A stretch of DNA of 31,013 bases, from NCBI GenBank assembly GCA_902493155.1, contig CABUOE010000005.1, forward strand, positions 1 through 31,013, in the 5' to 3' direction. A program made the translations under genes and the position numbers. This stretch comes from an uncultured Eubacteriales bacterium (GTDB lineage Bacteria > Bacillota > Clostridia > Oscillospirales > Ruminococcaceae). Every line of letters starts with the position of its first letter. Positions within the stretch are counted from its first letter, which is position 1. Below, in pieces: positions 23,735-31,013 of this stretch. The notes below the pieces were generated by a model that worked only from the letters and a program-made list of their open reading frames with translations, ran no database searches and was not told the origin of the DNA.

Positions 23735-24325
23735 ATGAAAGAGATTTTAGCGATTTTAGTCAGCGCCATTTTGGTGGATAACTTCGTTCTTTCGAAGTTT
23801 ATGGGTATCTGCCCTTTCATCGGCGTTTCCAAAAAAACCAGCTCTGCTATGGGCATGAGCGTTGCCGTCACCTTCGTCATGGTGATGTCTGCAGCCCTCA
23901 CCTACCCCATCTACACCTACATTCTGGTGCCAAATGGGATGGAGTACCTGAAAACCATGGCCTTTATCCTGGTCATCGCCCTGTTCGTCCAATTGGTGGA
24001 AATCATCATCAAACGGTTTATGCCCCCGCTGTACAAGGCTCTGGGCATCTACCTGCCCCTCATCACCACAAACTGCGCCGTTCTCGGCGTTACCATCTTG
24101 AACATCGACAGCAAGTATAACTTCGGTCAGAGCCTTATCAACGCTTTTGGCGCCGGCATCGGTTTTATGGTAGCTTTGCTGCTGTTTTCCGGCGTTCGCG
24201 AGCGCATTGACAACGCCGACGTTCCCAAGATGTTCAAAGGTGTACCGGCCGCCCTCATCGCCGCCGGTATCGTGGCCGCGTCCTTTATGGGATTCTCCGG
24301 CATCGTCGAGAACCTGTTCCAATAA
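23735..24325 (+). CDS. rnfA: Rnf electron transport complex subunit A
   Basis: A 196-residue integral membrane subunit paired with RnfE in inverted topology. Family motifs: ILVDNFVLSKFMGICPFIGVSKK, then ALFVQLVEIIIKRFMPPLYKALGIYLPLITTNCAVLGVTI, and LLLFSGVRERID. The Cys in MGICPFIG and TTNCAVLG are the expected ligands of the intramembrane 2Fe-2S cluster. ATG follows the rnfE stop directly, with GGAGAGG inside rnfE. Confidence 0.95.
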   Translation: MKEILAILVSAILVDNFVLSKFMGICPFIGVSKKTSSAMGMSVAVTFVMVMSAALTYPIYTYILVPNGMEYLKTMAFILVIALFVQLVEIIIKRFMPPLYKALGIYLPLITTNCAVLGVTILNIDSKYNFGQSLINAFGAGIGFMVALLLFSGVRERIDNADVPKMFKGVPAALIAAGIVAASFMGFSGIVENLFQ

Positions 24326-24404
24326 GCCCCTTGCTTGAAAGGGATTTCCCATCGCCCGAGGCCAAAACGCCAAAGGCAACTTGTCAGATAGGAGAAATTC
24401 GACC

Positions 24405-25190
24405 ATGGAATATATTTTGCCCATTCTGCTTTTTGTGGCGCTCGGACTTGTGGCGGGTATTTTGCTTTCGATTTTTTCGAAGGTCTTTGCCGTCAAGCAG
24501 GACCAGCGCGTTTATGACATCAAGGACAGCCTGCCCAACGCCAACTGCGGCGCCTGCGGCTATTCCGGCTGTGAGGCTTATGCCAACGCCATCGTTAAAG
24601 ACGGTGCTAAGACCAATCTCTGTATCCCCGGCGGCGACAAAGTCTCCCGCAAGATCAGCGAGATCATGGGAACCTCCTTCGAGGATGTAGCAGAACGAAA
24701 AGCCACCGTCCGCTGCAACGGCAAATGCGGAGCTGTAAAGGATAAGTATATCTACACCGGTGCTATGTCCTGCGCTGCCTCTAACATGCTCTATAACGGC
24801 AAAAAAGAGTGCACTGCTGGTTGTCTGGGACTTGGCGACTGCATAAAGGCCTGTAAGTTTGAGGCCATCGACATCATCGATGGGGTAGCCGTTATCAACC
24901 GGGAAAAATGTACCGGCTGTGGCATGTGCAAAGAAGCCTGCCCTAACGACCTCATCGGCGTGTTCGACGAGGATAAGACTGTGGAAGTCATCTGCTCCAG
25001 CCACTTCAACGCCAAAGAAACTATCCGCATCTGTGAAAACGGTTGTATCGGCTGCCGCAAGTGCGAAAAGGTCTGCCCACACGACGCAGTCCACGTGGTC
25101 AATAACCACGCTATCATTGACCACGACAAATGCACCTCCTGCGGTGAATGTGTCGAAGTCTGTCCCCGGAAATGTATCCACAAACTGTAA
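24405..25190 (+). CDS. rnfB: Rnf electron transport complex subunit B
   Basis: A 261-residue ferredoxin-oxidising subunit: an N-terminal membrane anchor (ILPILLFVALGLVAGILLSIF), then the RnfB 4Fe-4S motif C48-x2-C51-x4-C56-x16-C73 (NCGACGYSGCEAY), and multiple ferredoxin-type motifs: C136/140/146/150, C169/172/175/179, C214/217/220/224 and C243/246/249/253. These accept electrons from reduced ferredoxin. The third core reads CLGLGDCIKACKFEAI, lacking the usual Pro after the last Cys. ATG 24405 (MEYILPILLF) has the SD AGGAGA; an earlier in-frame start at 24381 has none. Last gene of the operon, with a strong terminator behind it. Confidence 0.95.
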   Translation: MEYILPILLFVALGLVAGILLSIFSKVFAVKQDQRVYDIKDSLPNANCGACGYSGCEAYANAIVKDGAKTNLCIPGGDKVSRKISEIMGTSFEDVAERKATVRCNGKCGAVKDKYIYTGAMSCAASNMLYNGKKECTAGCLGLGDCIKACKFEAIDIIDGVAVINREKCTGCGMCKEACPNDLIGVFDEDKTVEVICSSHFNAKETIRICENGCIGCRKCEKVCPHDAVHVVNNHAIIDHDKCTSCGECVEVCPRKCIHKL

Positions 25191-25214
25191 AAATACGCTT
25201 AAAATAAACTATTT

Positions 25215-25250
25215 CGGAGCAAAGCGCACGCTTTGCTCCGTTTTATTTTT
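25215..25250 (+). terminator. Terminator of the apbE-rnf operon
   Basis: The 11-bp stem GGAGCAAAGCG/CGCTTTGCTCC with a two-base loop is followed by GTTTTATTTTTT. Confidence 0.92.
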
Positions 25251-25296
25251 TAGAATTTGTTTTAAATACCGAATCTTCGCAAAAGTGATCTATCTT

Positions 25297-25326
25297 TTTA
25301 CAGAAAACATAAAATATTCATATTTT
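25297..25326 (+). promoter_or_regulatory. Weak candidate promoter of the LTA-synthase-like gene
   Basis: -35 TTTACA (25297-25302), an 18-bp spacer and -10 TATTTT (25321-25326) in an AT-rich 246-base gap. The match is only moderate; a second -10-like GATAAT lies at 25335-25340. Confidence 0.3.
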
Positions 25327-25436
25327 GCTGATAAGATAATGAAGAAAAAAGATCTCTTTTATCGTTTAATTTTAGGAATGGATTTCGATTTAATATCATT
25401 TTAAAAGATTGCCTTTATCTGCAAGGAGAGTGAAAT

Positions 25437-27212
25437 ATGCAGAAACTCAGAAACAGTCCTTTCTTTACATCGAAACGGACTCATCTTATCTTTTTGATTC
25501 TATTCCCCATCTTTATCTGTGGCATGACCGAGTTAGGGCAAATGCAAAGTTTCGGTGAACTGTTAAACTTCACCTTGACGCGATTCGGCATCATGGTATT
25601 CAGCACCTTGCTCATTACGGCCATATTCTGGTTTACGAATTTTCTTGTCAAACGTGCGTGGATCGGCGGACTGATTACCGCAGTGCTGTTTTATGCGTTT
25701 TCCTGCATCGAATATTATAAGTACTTTATCTCCGGCGCTCACTTTTTATTCAGCGATTTGGCCATGACGAAAAATGTTGCAGACCTCACTCAGTTTGCAA
25801 GGCTTCACTTCAATCCGCTGCTGCTTTTATCCCTTTTTCTCATCGCCGCTTACATTGTTTGTCTGTGGCTCTGCGACGTCCGGATTGAGCGCAAATTTCC
25901 GATTCGGGGCGCCATCTCAGTCCTGATCGGATTTGTGACTACTGTTTCCCTCACAGTTCCCGCATTATTTATCCCGGTCTGTACAGTCTTTGGTATTGAC
26001 AATACCTACAGCTACAACGCATTTTCCGACGAAAAGCGGTTTGAGAACAACAATCTGATTACAAACTTTGCGGTTTCCATCAATCAGCAAGTGGCAAGCA
26101 AAGTGGAAGAGCCTCAAAATTATTCCAAGGAACTGGTTAACAGCATGTTGGACGACGCTGACACAGAACCGGTTTCGGAATCCAATGTAGTCAAACCCAA
26201 CATCATCTTTATTATGTCGGAATCTTTTGGGGATTTCCGCCAGCTCGAGGGCATGGAGGTGCCGGAAGGCACCTATGACAAGCTGGATGAAATCAAAAAG
26301 GAATGCTTTTCCGGACAGGCGATTGTCCCCACCTTTGGCGGCAACACCGTCCGTACCGAATTTGAGCTCATGTTCGGACTGCCGGTCAAGTCCCTTAACA
26401 ACGCCACCATTCCGCACTCCCTGCTGCCCGCCAATGTAGAGCAAGACACCTTCGCCCAGATGTACAAAAAGGAAGGCTACAGCACCACCTACCTCCATCC
26501 GTTCAGCTCCAGCTTTTACGGCCGGGAGGAAGTCTACAGCGAATACGGCTTTGACCGTCTGATGTTCATCGACGATCTGACTGTTCCCGTCCAAAAACTC
26601 CGGGATTATGTGGACGATGATACTGTTTACCGCCAATCGGAACAGATCATGGCGGAAACAGAGGGCCCAGACTACATCCACATCACCACCATGCAGAACC
26701 ACCAGCCCTATGGAAGCGACGACGACACCGAAGTCGGCGTCTATCTCAAGGGCATTCAAAAATCCTGCGAAGAACTCCAAGAATTTTTAAACCGCCTGAA
26801 GGAGTCAAAAGAACCGACCATCGTCTTCTTTATGGGTGACCATTTCCCTTTCTTCAGCCCGGACAGCAATATTTATGCTGATTTAGGCATTACTGCCGAC
26901 AACTGTGAAATTCTCTACAGCCAGACCTACCTTATCTGGAACAACTATGGCCTCACCCACGAGGAACTTCCGACAGAAGATGTATCCGCCTTCTACCTGC
27001 CCCACATCATCTATCGTCAGGCGGGTCTTCCGGCCAACGAATTTACCGAAACGATTTTGAACGTCATGCAGGACGAACCGGTTTACTCGGTGGCCTCCTC
27101 CAGCGAAAATAACTCCCAGTTGTTGGACACCCTTACCTACGACCGGACCATCGGCATGGGTTACTCCGACGAAGAAGTGGCGAAGCCCTTCTCGCGGAAC
27201 ACAGAAAATTAA
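25437..27212 (+). CDS. LTA synthase family sulfatase-fold protein
   Basis: A 591-residue membrane enzyme of the lipoteichoic-acid-synthase/phosphoglycerol-transferase group. About five N-terminal helices (to residue 190) precede an extracellular alkaline-phosphatase-superfamily domain from about 255. Visible active-site elements are PNIIFIMSESFGDF (metal-binding Glu), FGGNTVRTEFELMFGL (probable nucleophile Thr), HPFSSSFYGREEVY, ITTMQNHQPY and FFMGDHFPFF (metal-binding Asp-His). Members move glycerol-phosphate or phosphoethanolamine from lipids to envelope polymers or glycolipids; the exact product here is not readable. The SD AAGGAGAG precedes ATG 25437. The gene stands alone between terminators. 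Confidence 0.88.
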   Translation: MQKLRNSPFFTSKRTHLIFLILFPIFICGMTELGQMQSFGELLNFTLTRFGIMVFSTLLITAIFWFTNFLVKRAWIGGLITAVLFYAFSCIEYYKYFISGAHFLFSDLAMTKNVADLTQFARLHFNPLLLLSLFLIAAYIVCLWLCDVRIERKFPIRGAISVLIGFVTTVSLTVPALFIPVCTVFGIDNTYSYNAFSDEKRFENNNLITNFAVSINQQVASKVEEPQNYSKELVNSMLDDADTEPVSESNVVKPNIIFIMSESFGDFRQLEGMEVPEGTYDKLDEIKKECFSGQAIVPTFGGNTVRTEFELMFGLPVKSLNNATIPHSLLPANVEQDTFAQMYKKEGYSTTYLHPFSSSFYGREEVYSEYGFDRLMFIDDLTVPVQKLRDYVDDDTVYRQSEQIMAETEGPDYIHITTMQNHQPYGSDDDTEVGVYLKGIQKSCEELQEFLNRLKESKEPTIVFFMGDHFPFFSPDSNIYADLGITADNCEILYSQTYLIWNNYGLTHEELPTEDVSAFYLPHIIYRQAGLPANEFTETILNVMQDEPVYSVASSSENNSQLLDTLTYDRTIGMGYSDEEVAKPFSRNTEN

Positions 27213-27221
27213 ACACAGAGG

Positions 27222-27250
27222 AAAAGGACGGGGCTTGCCCGTCCTTTTTT
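27222..27250 (+). terminator. Terminator of the LTA-synthase-like gene
   Basis: AAAAGGACGGG/CCCGTCCTTTT with a short loop, followed by T6. Confidence 0.9.
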
Positions 27251-27255
27251 GCAGG

Positions 27256-27290
27256 CGGCCTGTCTTTAAAAGACTGGCCGTTTGTTTTTT
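27256..27290 (+). terminator. Second, tandem terminator
   Basis: CGGCC and GTCTT pair with AAGAC and GGCCG around a small loop, followed by TTTGTTTTTT. It lies six bases after the first terminator and isolates the sporulation genes from read-through. Confidence 0.75.
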
Positions 27291-27372
27291 CGGGAATGTA
27301 AGCCCTTCTTTCTGCATATTCATGTTGCAGGCGGGAGGCTTTGAAAATTTTTGGGGCTTTTCCATCGTCCCG

Positions 27373-27401
27373 GTCTATTTTGTCCGCATCCCGCATACCA
27401 T
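27373..27401 (+). promoter_or_regulatory. Candidate sigma-E-type sporulation promoter of sipL
   Basis: GTCTATTT (27373-27380), a 13-bp spacer and CATACCAT (27394-27401) resemble the mother-cell sigma-E consensus (GTCATATT and CATACAAT). No sigma-A promoter was seen in 27291-27452. Sigma-E control of sipL is established in C. difficile. Confidence 0.5.
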
Positions 27402-27464
27402 TAGATAGAAAATTACCATCGTTGCGCCCTCTCCACCGCGAGGACAAAACCGAAAGGAATGATT

Positions 27465-29018
27465 ATGCACATGCCGGAATTGAATTTAACGAAGGACACC
27501 ATCTGTGTCAATGAAACTGTGCTCGATTCCTCCACCGAGCAGTCGGTCGAGCTGGACTATCTCCTTCCCGACTACTATCCCAACATTTTCAAGCTCCTGA
27601 AAACCCAGATCGTACCCAAAATCCAGTCTCAGAAAGTCTCGGGGAACAAGCTTTACCTGGACGGTATTTCTGCGGTAAGGGTGCTGTACCTGGCGGAAGA
27701 GACAAACCGCATCTGCTCCATTGAGCAAACTGTTCCCTTCTCGAAAACCATTGATTTGGCTTCGGAATGCAATAACCCCGTCGTCCGGGTAACGGCACGC
27801 TGTTATTTCGTCAACGCCCGGGCCGTCAACCAGAGAAGGCTTGACATCCGCGGCGGAATCAGCTGCAAGATCAAAGTGACCGAGCCCCGGGAGACCATGG
27901 CGGTATGCGGCGGACAGGGAGCTGGACTTCAATTCCATGTGACCCCCATGTCGGTATGCGACGACAAAAAATACGCCGTCAAGCAGTTCACCGTCACCGA
28001 CGAGTTGGAGCTGGGCTATTCCAAACCTGCCTTCCAATCGATGCTCAACTACCACTGCACCGTCTCCCCCACCGATTATAAGATTATCGCCAACAAGGTC
28101 ATCTGCAAGGGCGATTTGATGTTACATATCCTTTACATGCCCACAGGGGACGCCCCTTTCCCCGAGCCCATGGATTTTTCCATCCCCATCAGCCAGATTG
28201 TCGACGTTCCCGGAGTGGAAGAGGATTATAACTGTGACGTAAACTTCAGCGTGGCCTCGGTGACCTTCGAACCCAAGGCCGCTGAAGGAGAAGAAAGCAA
28301 AATCCTCATCTGCGAATTCGTCATCAACGTCTTCTGCACCGGTGACCAGAATAAGGAAATCCTGCTGGCCGACGACGTGTATTCCACCCTCTTCGAAAGC
28401 GCCATGACCTCTATGCCGGTTTCGGTGGAACGGTTTTTGCTCACCGTCAACCACACCGCCGTCTGCAAACAGGCCCTGGACGTGGACAGCGACAGTTCCA
28501 TCGCCGGCGTATACGACGCTTTCTGCACCCTGTCGGAATACACCGCCAAAGTGGAACAGGGCTCGATGCGGATAAACGGAATGCTGGAAGCCACTGTCCT
28601 CTGTTATGACAACGACAGCATGCCCTTCGCTATCGACAAAACATTTCCGGTGGAAATCGTCCTGGACTGCAATCCCGGCACCGAGGACATCAGCTTTATG
28701 CCAGTGGCCGATATCCTAAACGTTGGATACACCATTAGCTCTCCCACCCAACTGGAGCTGCGGGCAGAAGTACGCGTCAGCGGCAGCATCTATCAGAAAG
28801 TCCGCTGCAATACCATCTCAGACGTCACCATCAATGAGGAATCCCCCAAGGACACCGCTTCTTCCTGCGCTTTGCGGCTCTACTACGCCGACAAAGACGA
28901 AGGCGTCTGGGATATTGCAAAACGGTTCGGCACCGCCATGACCGCTGTCATGGAAGAAAACGCCTTAGACTGTGAACCGGAACCCTCTATGCTGCTCATC
29001 CCCATGGTAAACGATTAG
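27465..29018 (+). CDS. sipL: SipL-like spore coat morphogenetic protein (DUF3794/SPOCS + LysM)
   Basis: A 517-residue protein with three successive SPOCS (DUF3794) beta domains, roughly 30-170, 175-310 and 320-460, and a C-terminal LysM domain (ALRLYYADKDEGVWDIAKRFG to MLLIPMV). This is the architecture of SipL, the clostridial mother-cell protein that binds SpoIVA through its LysM domain and anchors the coat to the forespore membrane. The neighbouring spoIVA supports the call. Among three clustered ATGs (27459, 27465, 27471), 27465 has the correct six-base spacing from AAAGGA. There are no transmembrane segments. It could be called simply a DUF3794 protein, but length and LysM favour SipL. 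Confidence 0.87.
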   Translation: MHMPELNLTKDTICVNETVLDSSTEQSVELDYLLPDYYPNIFKLLKTQIVPKIQSQKVSGNKLYLDGISAVRVLYLAEETNRICSIEQTVPFSKTIDLASECNNPVVRVTARCYFVNARAVNQRRLDIRGGISCKIKVTEPRETMAVCGGQGAGLQFHVTPMSVCDDKKYAVKQFTVTDELELGYSKPAFQSMLNYHCTVSPTDYKIIANKVICKGDLMLHILYMPTGDAPFPEPMDFSIPISQIVDVPGVEEDYNCDVNFSVASVTFEPKAAEGEESKILICEFVINVFCTGDQNKEILLADDVYSTLFESAMTSMPVSVERFLLTVNHTAVCKQALDVDSDSSIAGVYDAFCTLSEYTAKVEQGSMRINGMLEATVLCYDNDSMPFAIDKTFPVEIVLDCNPGTEDISFMPVADILNVGYTISSPTQLELRAEVRVSGSIYQKVRCNTISDVTINEESPKDTASSCALRLYYADKDEGVWDIAKRFGTAMTAVMEENALDCEPEPSMLLIPMVND

Positions 29019-29293
29019 GTAAACAAAACGGTGCGGCAGCGTCCTATCGGGAGAATCGCTTATAAAAAGCGATTTTGCATAAAATCAAGTCGCCGCTGGC
29101 GGCTTGAGGTCGCGTAAAAATAAATTTTCTTCTTCACAGCTGAAAGCTTTGGAGAGGATGTATTTTGAGCCTTTGCCGCGAAAATAACAGCCGCAATTCC
29201 GGCTGTCGCCGGAACCAGCTCAAATTCCGAAGAAAGGAAACACTTTGCCACAGCAATTTAAAAATAGTTGTAGGCAAAGGCATGGTGATTTAT
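29019..29293 (+). other. Leader region between sipL and spoIVA
   Basis: These 275 bases hold two hairpins: AATCGCTT/AAGCGATT (29054-29075 region) and TCAAGTCGCC/GGCGGCTTGA with one G-T pair (29085-29107). The element CATAAAAT (29078-29085) resembles a sigma-E -10, but no -35 lies at proper spacing. The spoIVA frame is open back to 29165 without family similarity. No other gene is seen. Confidence 0.5.
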
Positions 29294-30772
29294 ATGGAAA
29301 ATCAAAATATTTATCATGATATCGCCCAGCGGACGGGTGGGGATATCTATATCGGCGTAGTCGGACCGGTCAGAACTGGCAAAAGCACCTTTATCAAAAA
29401 GTTTATGGAGACGCTCGTCATCCCCAATATGTCAAGCGACTTCATGCGGGAACGTGCAACCGACGAACTGCCTCAGTCCGCCGCTGGCAAAACCATCATG
29501 ACTACCGAACCGAAATTTATCCCTGAAGAAGCGGTGGAAGTGGAGCTGGAAGGAAATGCCGCTTTGAAGGTCCGGCTCATCGACTGTGTGGGTTACATCG
29601 TCCCCAGCTCTCTGGGCTACTTTGAAAACGAGATGCCCCGGATGGTACGCACCCCCTGGTTTGACGAAGAAGTCCCCTTCAACATGGCGGCCGAGGTGGG
29701 CACCCAAAAGGTCATTAACGACCACTCTACCTTGGGGCTTGTTATCACCACCGACGGCAGCATCAGCGACATTCCCCGGGACGAATACGAAGAGGCCGAG
29801 GAACGAGTCATCAATGAATTAAAGGGTATCCGCAAGCCCTATATCATCCTCTTAAACACCCAAAATCCGGGTAGCCAGAGCACCCGGGAGCTCCAGAAAC
29901 AGATGGAGGAGAAATACTGTAAGCCAGTCTACCCTGTCAACTGCCTGGAGTTAAACGAAGAGGACATCAAGGGCATTTTGCAGAAGATTCTCTTTGAATT
30001 CCCGCTGAAGGAAGCCGCCATCGAGCTTCCCCGCTGGATCATCTCTCTGGACAAAGATCACTGGCTCAAACGGGCGGTGTTCGAAGCCATCAAGGAAGCG
30101 GCCTCCGGCATCCGCAAAATCAGCGAAGTTCCTTCCATCGGCGAAAAGATGTGCGGCTGTGAACACATCACCAAGGCGTCCGTCGACCGCATCGATTTGG
30201 GCAAGGGCCAGGCGAGCATTACCATCGCCCTCCAGCCTCAGCTCTTCTACCAGATTCTCGGCGAAGCAACCGGCCTGCAGATAGACGGCGAAGCGGGCCT
30301 GATGCCCTGTATGATCGAGCTTGCCGCCTGTAAGCGGGAATATGATAAACTAAAAGGCGCTTTGGACGAAGTGGCTGCCACCGGTTACGGCATCGTCATG
30401 CCCACCATGGAAGAGTTGTCTCTCGAAGAGCCGGAAATCGTCAAACAGGGCGGCAAATACGGCGTAAAGCTCCGCGCCTCCGCCCCCAGCATCCACATGA
30501 TGCGGGCCGACATCACCACCGAGGTGAGCCCCATCGTAGGCAGCGAAAAACAGTCGGAAGAGCTTGTCATGTTCCTCCTAAAGGAGTTCGAGGAAAACCC
30601 CAAGAAAATCTGGGAATCGAACATTTTCGGAAAATCCCTCCACGAACTGGTCAATGAGGGCTTACACAACAAGCTTTACCGGATGCCTACCGACGCTCGG
30701 TTAAAGCTCCAGGAAACCATCGAGCGGATTATCAACGACGGCTGCAACGGCCTTGTCTGCCTCATCCTCTAA
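29294..30772 (+). CDS. spoIVA: Stage IV sporulation protein A, coat basement ATPase
   Basis: A 492-residue protein, the same length as B. subtilis SpoIVA, which polymerises with ATP hydrolysis on the mother-cell side of the forespore to form the base of the coat. Walker A is GPVRTGKST (24-32) with Lys30. The N-terminus IYHDIAQRTGGDIYIGVVGP and the middle segments FDEEVPFNMAAEVGTQKVINDHSTLG and VNCLELNEEDI are family hallmarks. The C-terminus NDGCNGLVCLIL is the conserved membrane/SpoVM-facing end. ATG 29294 is chosen because homologues start there and GGTGAT (29284-29289) can pair with the 16S 3' end. An in-frame ATG at 29282 and the longer open frame are less likely. Confidence 0.96.
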   Translation: MENQNIYHDIAQRTGGDIYIGVVGPVRTGKSTFIKKFMETLVIPNMSSDFMRERATDELPQSAAGKTIMTTEPKFIPEEAVEVELEGNAALKVRLIDCVGYIVPSSLGYFENEMPRMVRTPWFDEEVPFNMAAEVGTQKVINDHSTLGLVITTDGSISDIPRDEYEEAEERVINELKGIRKPYIILLNTQNPGSQSTRELQKQMEEKYCKPVYPVNCLELNEEDIKGILQKILFEFPLKEAAIELPRWIISLDKDHWLKRAVFEAIKEAASGIRKISEVPSIGEKMCGCEHITKASVDRIDLGKGQASITIALQPQLFYQILGEATGLQIDGEAGLMPCMIELAACKREYDKLKGALDEVAATGYGIVMPTMEELSLEEPEIVKQGGKYGVKLRASAPSIHMMRADITTEVSPIVGSEKQSEELVMFLLKEFEENPKKIWESNIFGKSLHELVNEGLHNKLYRMPTDARLKLQETIERIINDGCNGLVCLIL

Positions 30773-30782
30773 TCAAATTTGC

Positions 30783-30815
30783 AAAGGAAGCGGGTACAAA
30801 CCCCGCTTCCTTTTT
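30783..30815 (+). terminator. Terminator of spoIVA
   Basis: AAAGGAAGCGGG pairs with CCCGCTTCCTTT around a short loop; T5 ends the hairpin. Confidence 0.9.
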
Positions 30816-30868
30816 CATGTTTCTCCCCAGTCATTCGACCGAATATTTCCTGAAAACCCTGCCAATAC

Positions 30869-30897
30869 TTGACAGGTATCGTAAAAACGCATATAAT
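30869..30897 (+). promoter_or_regulatory. Consensus sigma-A promoter at the right edge
   Basis: Perfect -35 TTGACA (30869-30874), a 17-bp spacer and perfect -10 TATAAT (30892-30897): the strongest promoter in the window. Confidence 0.9.
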
Positions 30898-30903
30898 AAA
30901 AGC

Positions 30904-31002
30904 AAATAATTCATAGTCAAACACTGGGAAAATCGGCAGGCAACAATGGCATGCCGGTTTTCGTAATGTTTGATAGGCAGAGAAGTCAAAAGGAGGTCCC
31001 CA
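30904..31002 (+). promoter_or_regulatory. Structured leader of the gene at the right edge
   Basis: The predicted 100-base leader folds into one long arm: TCAAACA (30917-30923) with TGTTTGA (30967-30973), and inside it AAAATCGGCA (30929-30938) with TGCCGGTTTT (30952-30961, one G-T pair). AGGAGG follows at 30991-30996. No riboswitch class is recognised. Confidence 0.45.
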
Positions 31003-31013
31003 TTGCTAAAGCT
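31003..31013 (+). CDS. Probable 5' end of a gene running off the right edge
   Basis: The ideal SD AGGAGG (30991-30996) is followed after six bases by TTG 31003 (reads M-L-K-), or after five bases by ATT 31002 (would read M-A-K-A). No ATG is available at a proper distance. Only three codons are inside the window, so the product cannot be named. A strong promoter and SD suggest a highly expressed gene. Confidence 0.4.

Noticed and set aside
24384..25181. Long minus-strand ORF opposite rnfB
   Set aside because: It is a shadow of the rnfB codon pattern, low in meaningful motifs. Similar antisense ORFs over azlC, rnfC and the LTA-synthase-like gene were left out for the same reason.
29059..29085. 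Sigma-E promoter for spoIVA
   Set aside because: CATAAAAT resembles the -10, but the nearest -35-like sequence is only 11 bases away and lies in a hairpin. Read-through from the sipL promoter is just as likely.

Overview
This window looks like chromosome of a spore-forming, anaerobic Gram-positive bacterium of the class Clostridia, most likely in or near the Oscillospiraceae/Ruminococcaceae. The placement is inferred from gene content and style: spoIVA next to a sipL-type gene (endospore formation), pyruvate formate-lyase with its activase, a complete Rnf complex in the clostridial order C-D-G-E-A-B, LTA-synthase-like and YabE-like envelope proteins, strong AGGAGG ribosome binding sites and consensus sigma-A promoters. 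Coding DNA is of moderate GC, while several intergenic stretches are AT-rich. I see no phage, plasmid, transposase, CRISPR array, tRNA or rRNA.

Left part (1-5100), nearly all on the minus strand: the 5' part of a YabE-like (DUF348) cell-wall protein with a strong promoter and a folded leader; two short-chain chromate-transporter genes, one of them frame-disrupted; glycerol kinase; and an SPFH (YdjI-like) protein with three C-terminal zinc ribbons. Positions 5258-5577 hold hairpin array A. Then on the plus strand come azlCD (branched-chain amino acid export), an AGCS-family Na+:alanine/glycine symporter and a serine-acetyltransferase-like LbH protein.

Middle (9200-16700), mainly minus strand: an ABC-F ATPase, pflA and pflB (pflB with a long folded leader and a strong promoter), a divergent DUF1622 membrane protein, an SGNH hydrolase and a Cof-type HAD phosphatase. 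Upstream of the HAD gene is hairpin array B (16463-16661), with the same architecture as array A.

17-25 kb is an electron-transfer and flavinylation island. A covalent-FMN-type lipoprotein (minus) faces apbE (the FMN transferase), followed by a NusG-II-type protein, a Gx-transporter-family membrane protein and rnfCDGEAB. RnfD carries an extra C-terminal RnfG-like FMN-binding domain closely related to the RnfG encoded next to it. ApbE probably flavinylates RnfD, RnfG and the lipoprotein. Rnf would couple reduced ferredoxin:NAD+ oxidoreduction to Na+ or H+ pumping, and the sodium gradient could power the symporter.

The right end holds an LTA-synthase-family protein, then sipL and spoIVA, whose products tether the spore coat to the forespore membrane. 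The window ends at a consensus promoter, a folded leader and the probable first codons of another gene.

The least explained structures are the two arrays. Short motifs of alternating orientation, able to pair with each other, enclose exactly three small hairpins per interval. Motif and hairpin sequences differ between the arrays but the layout is the same.
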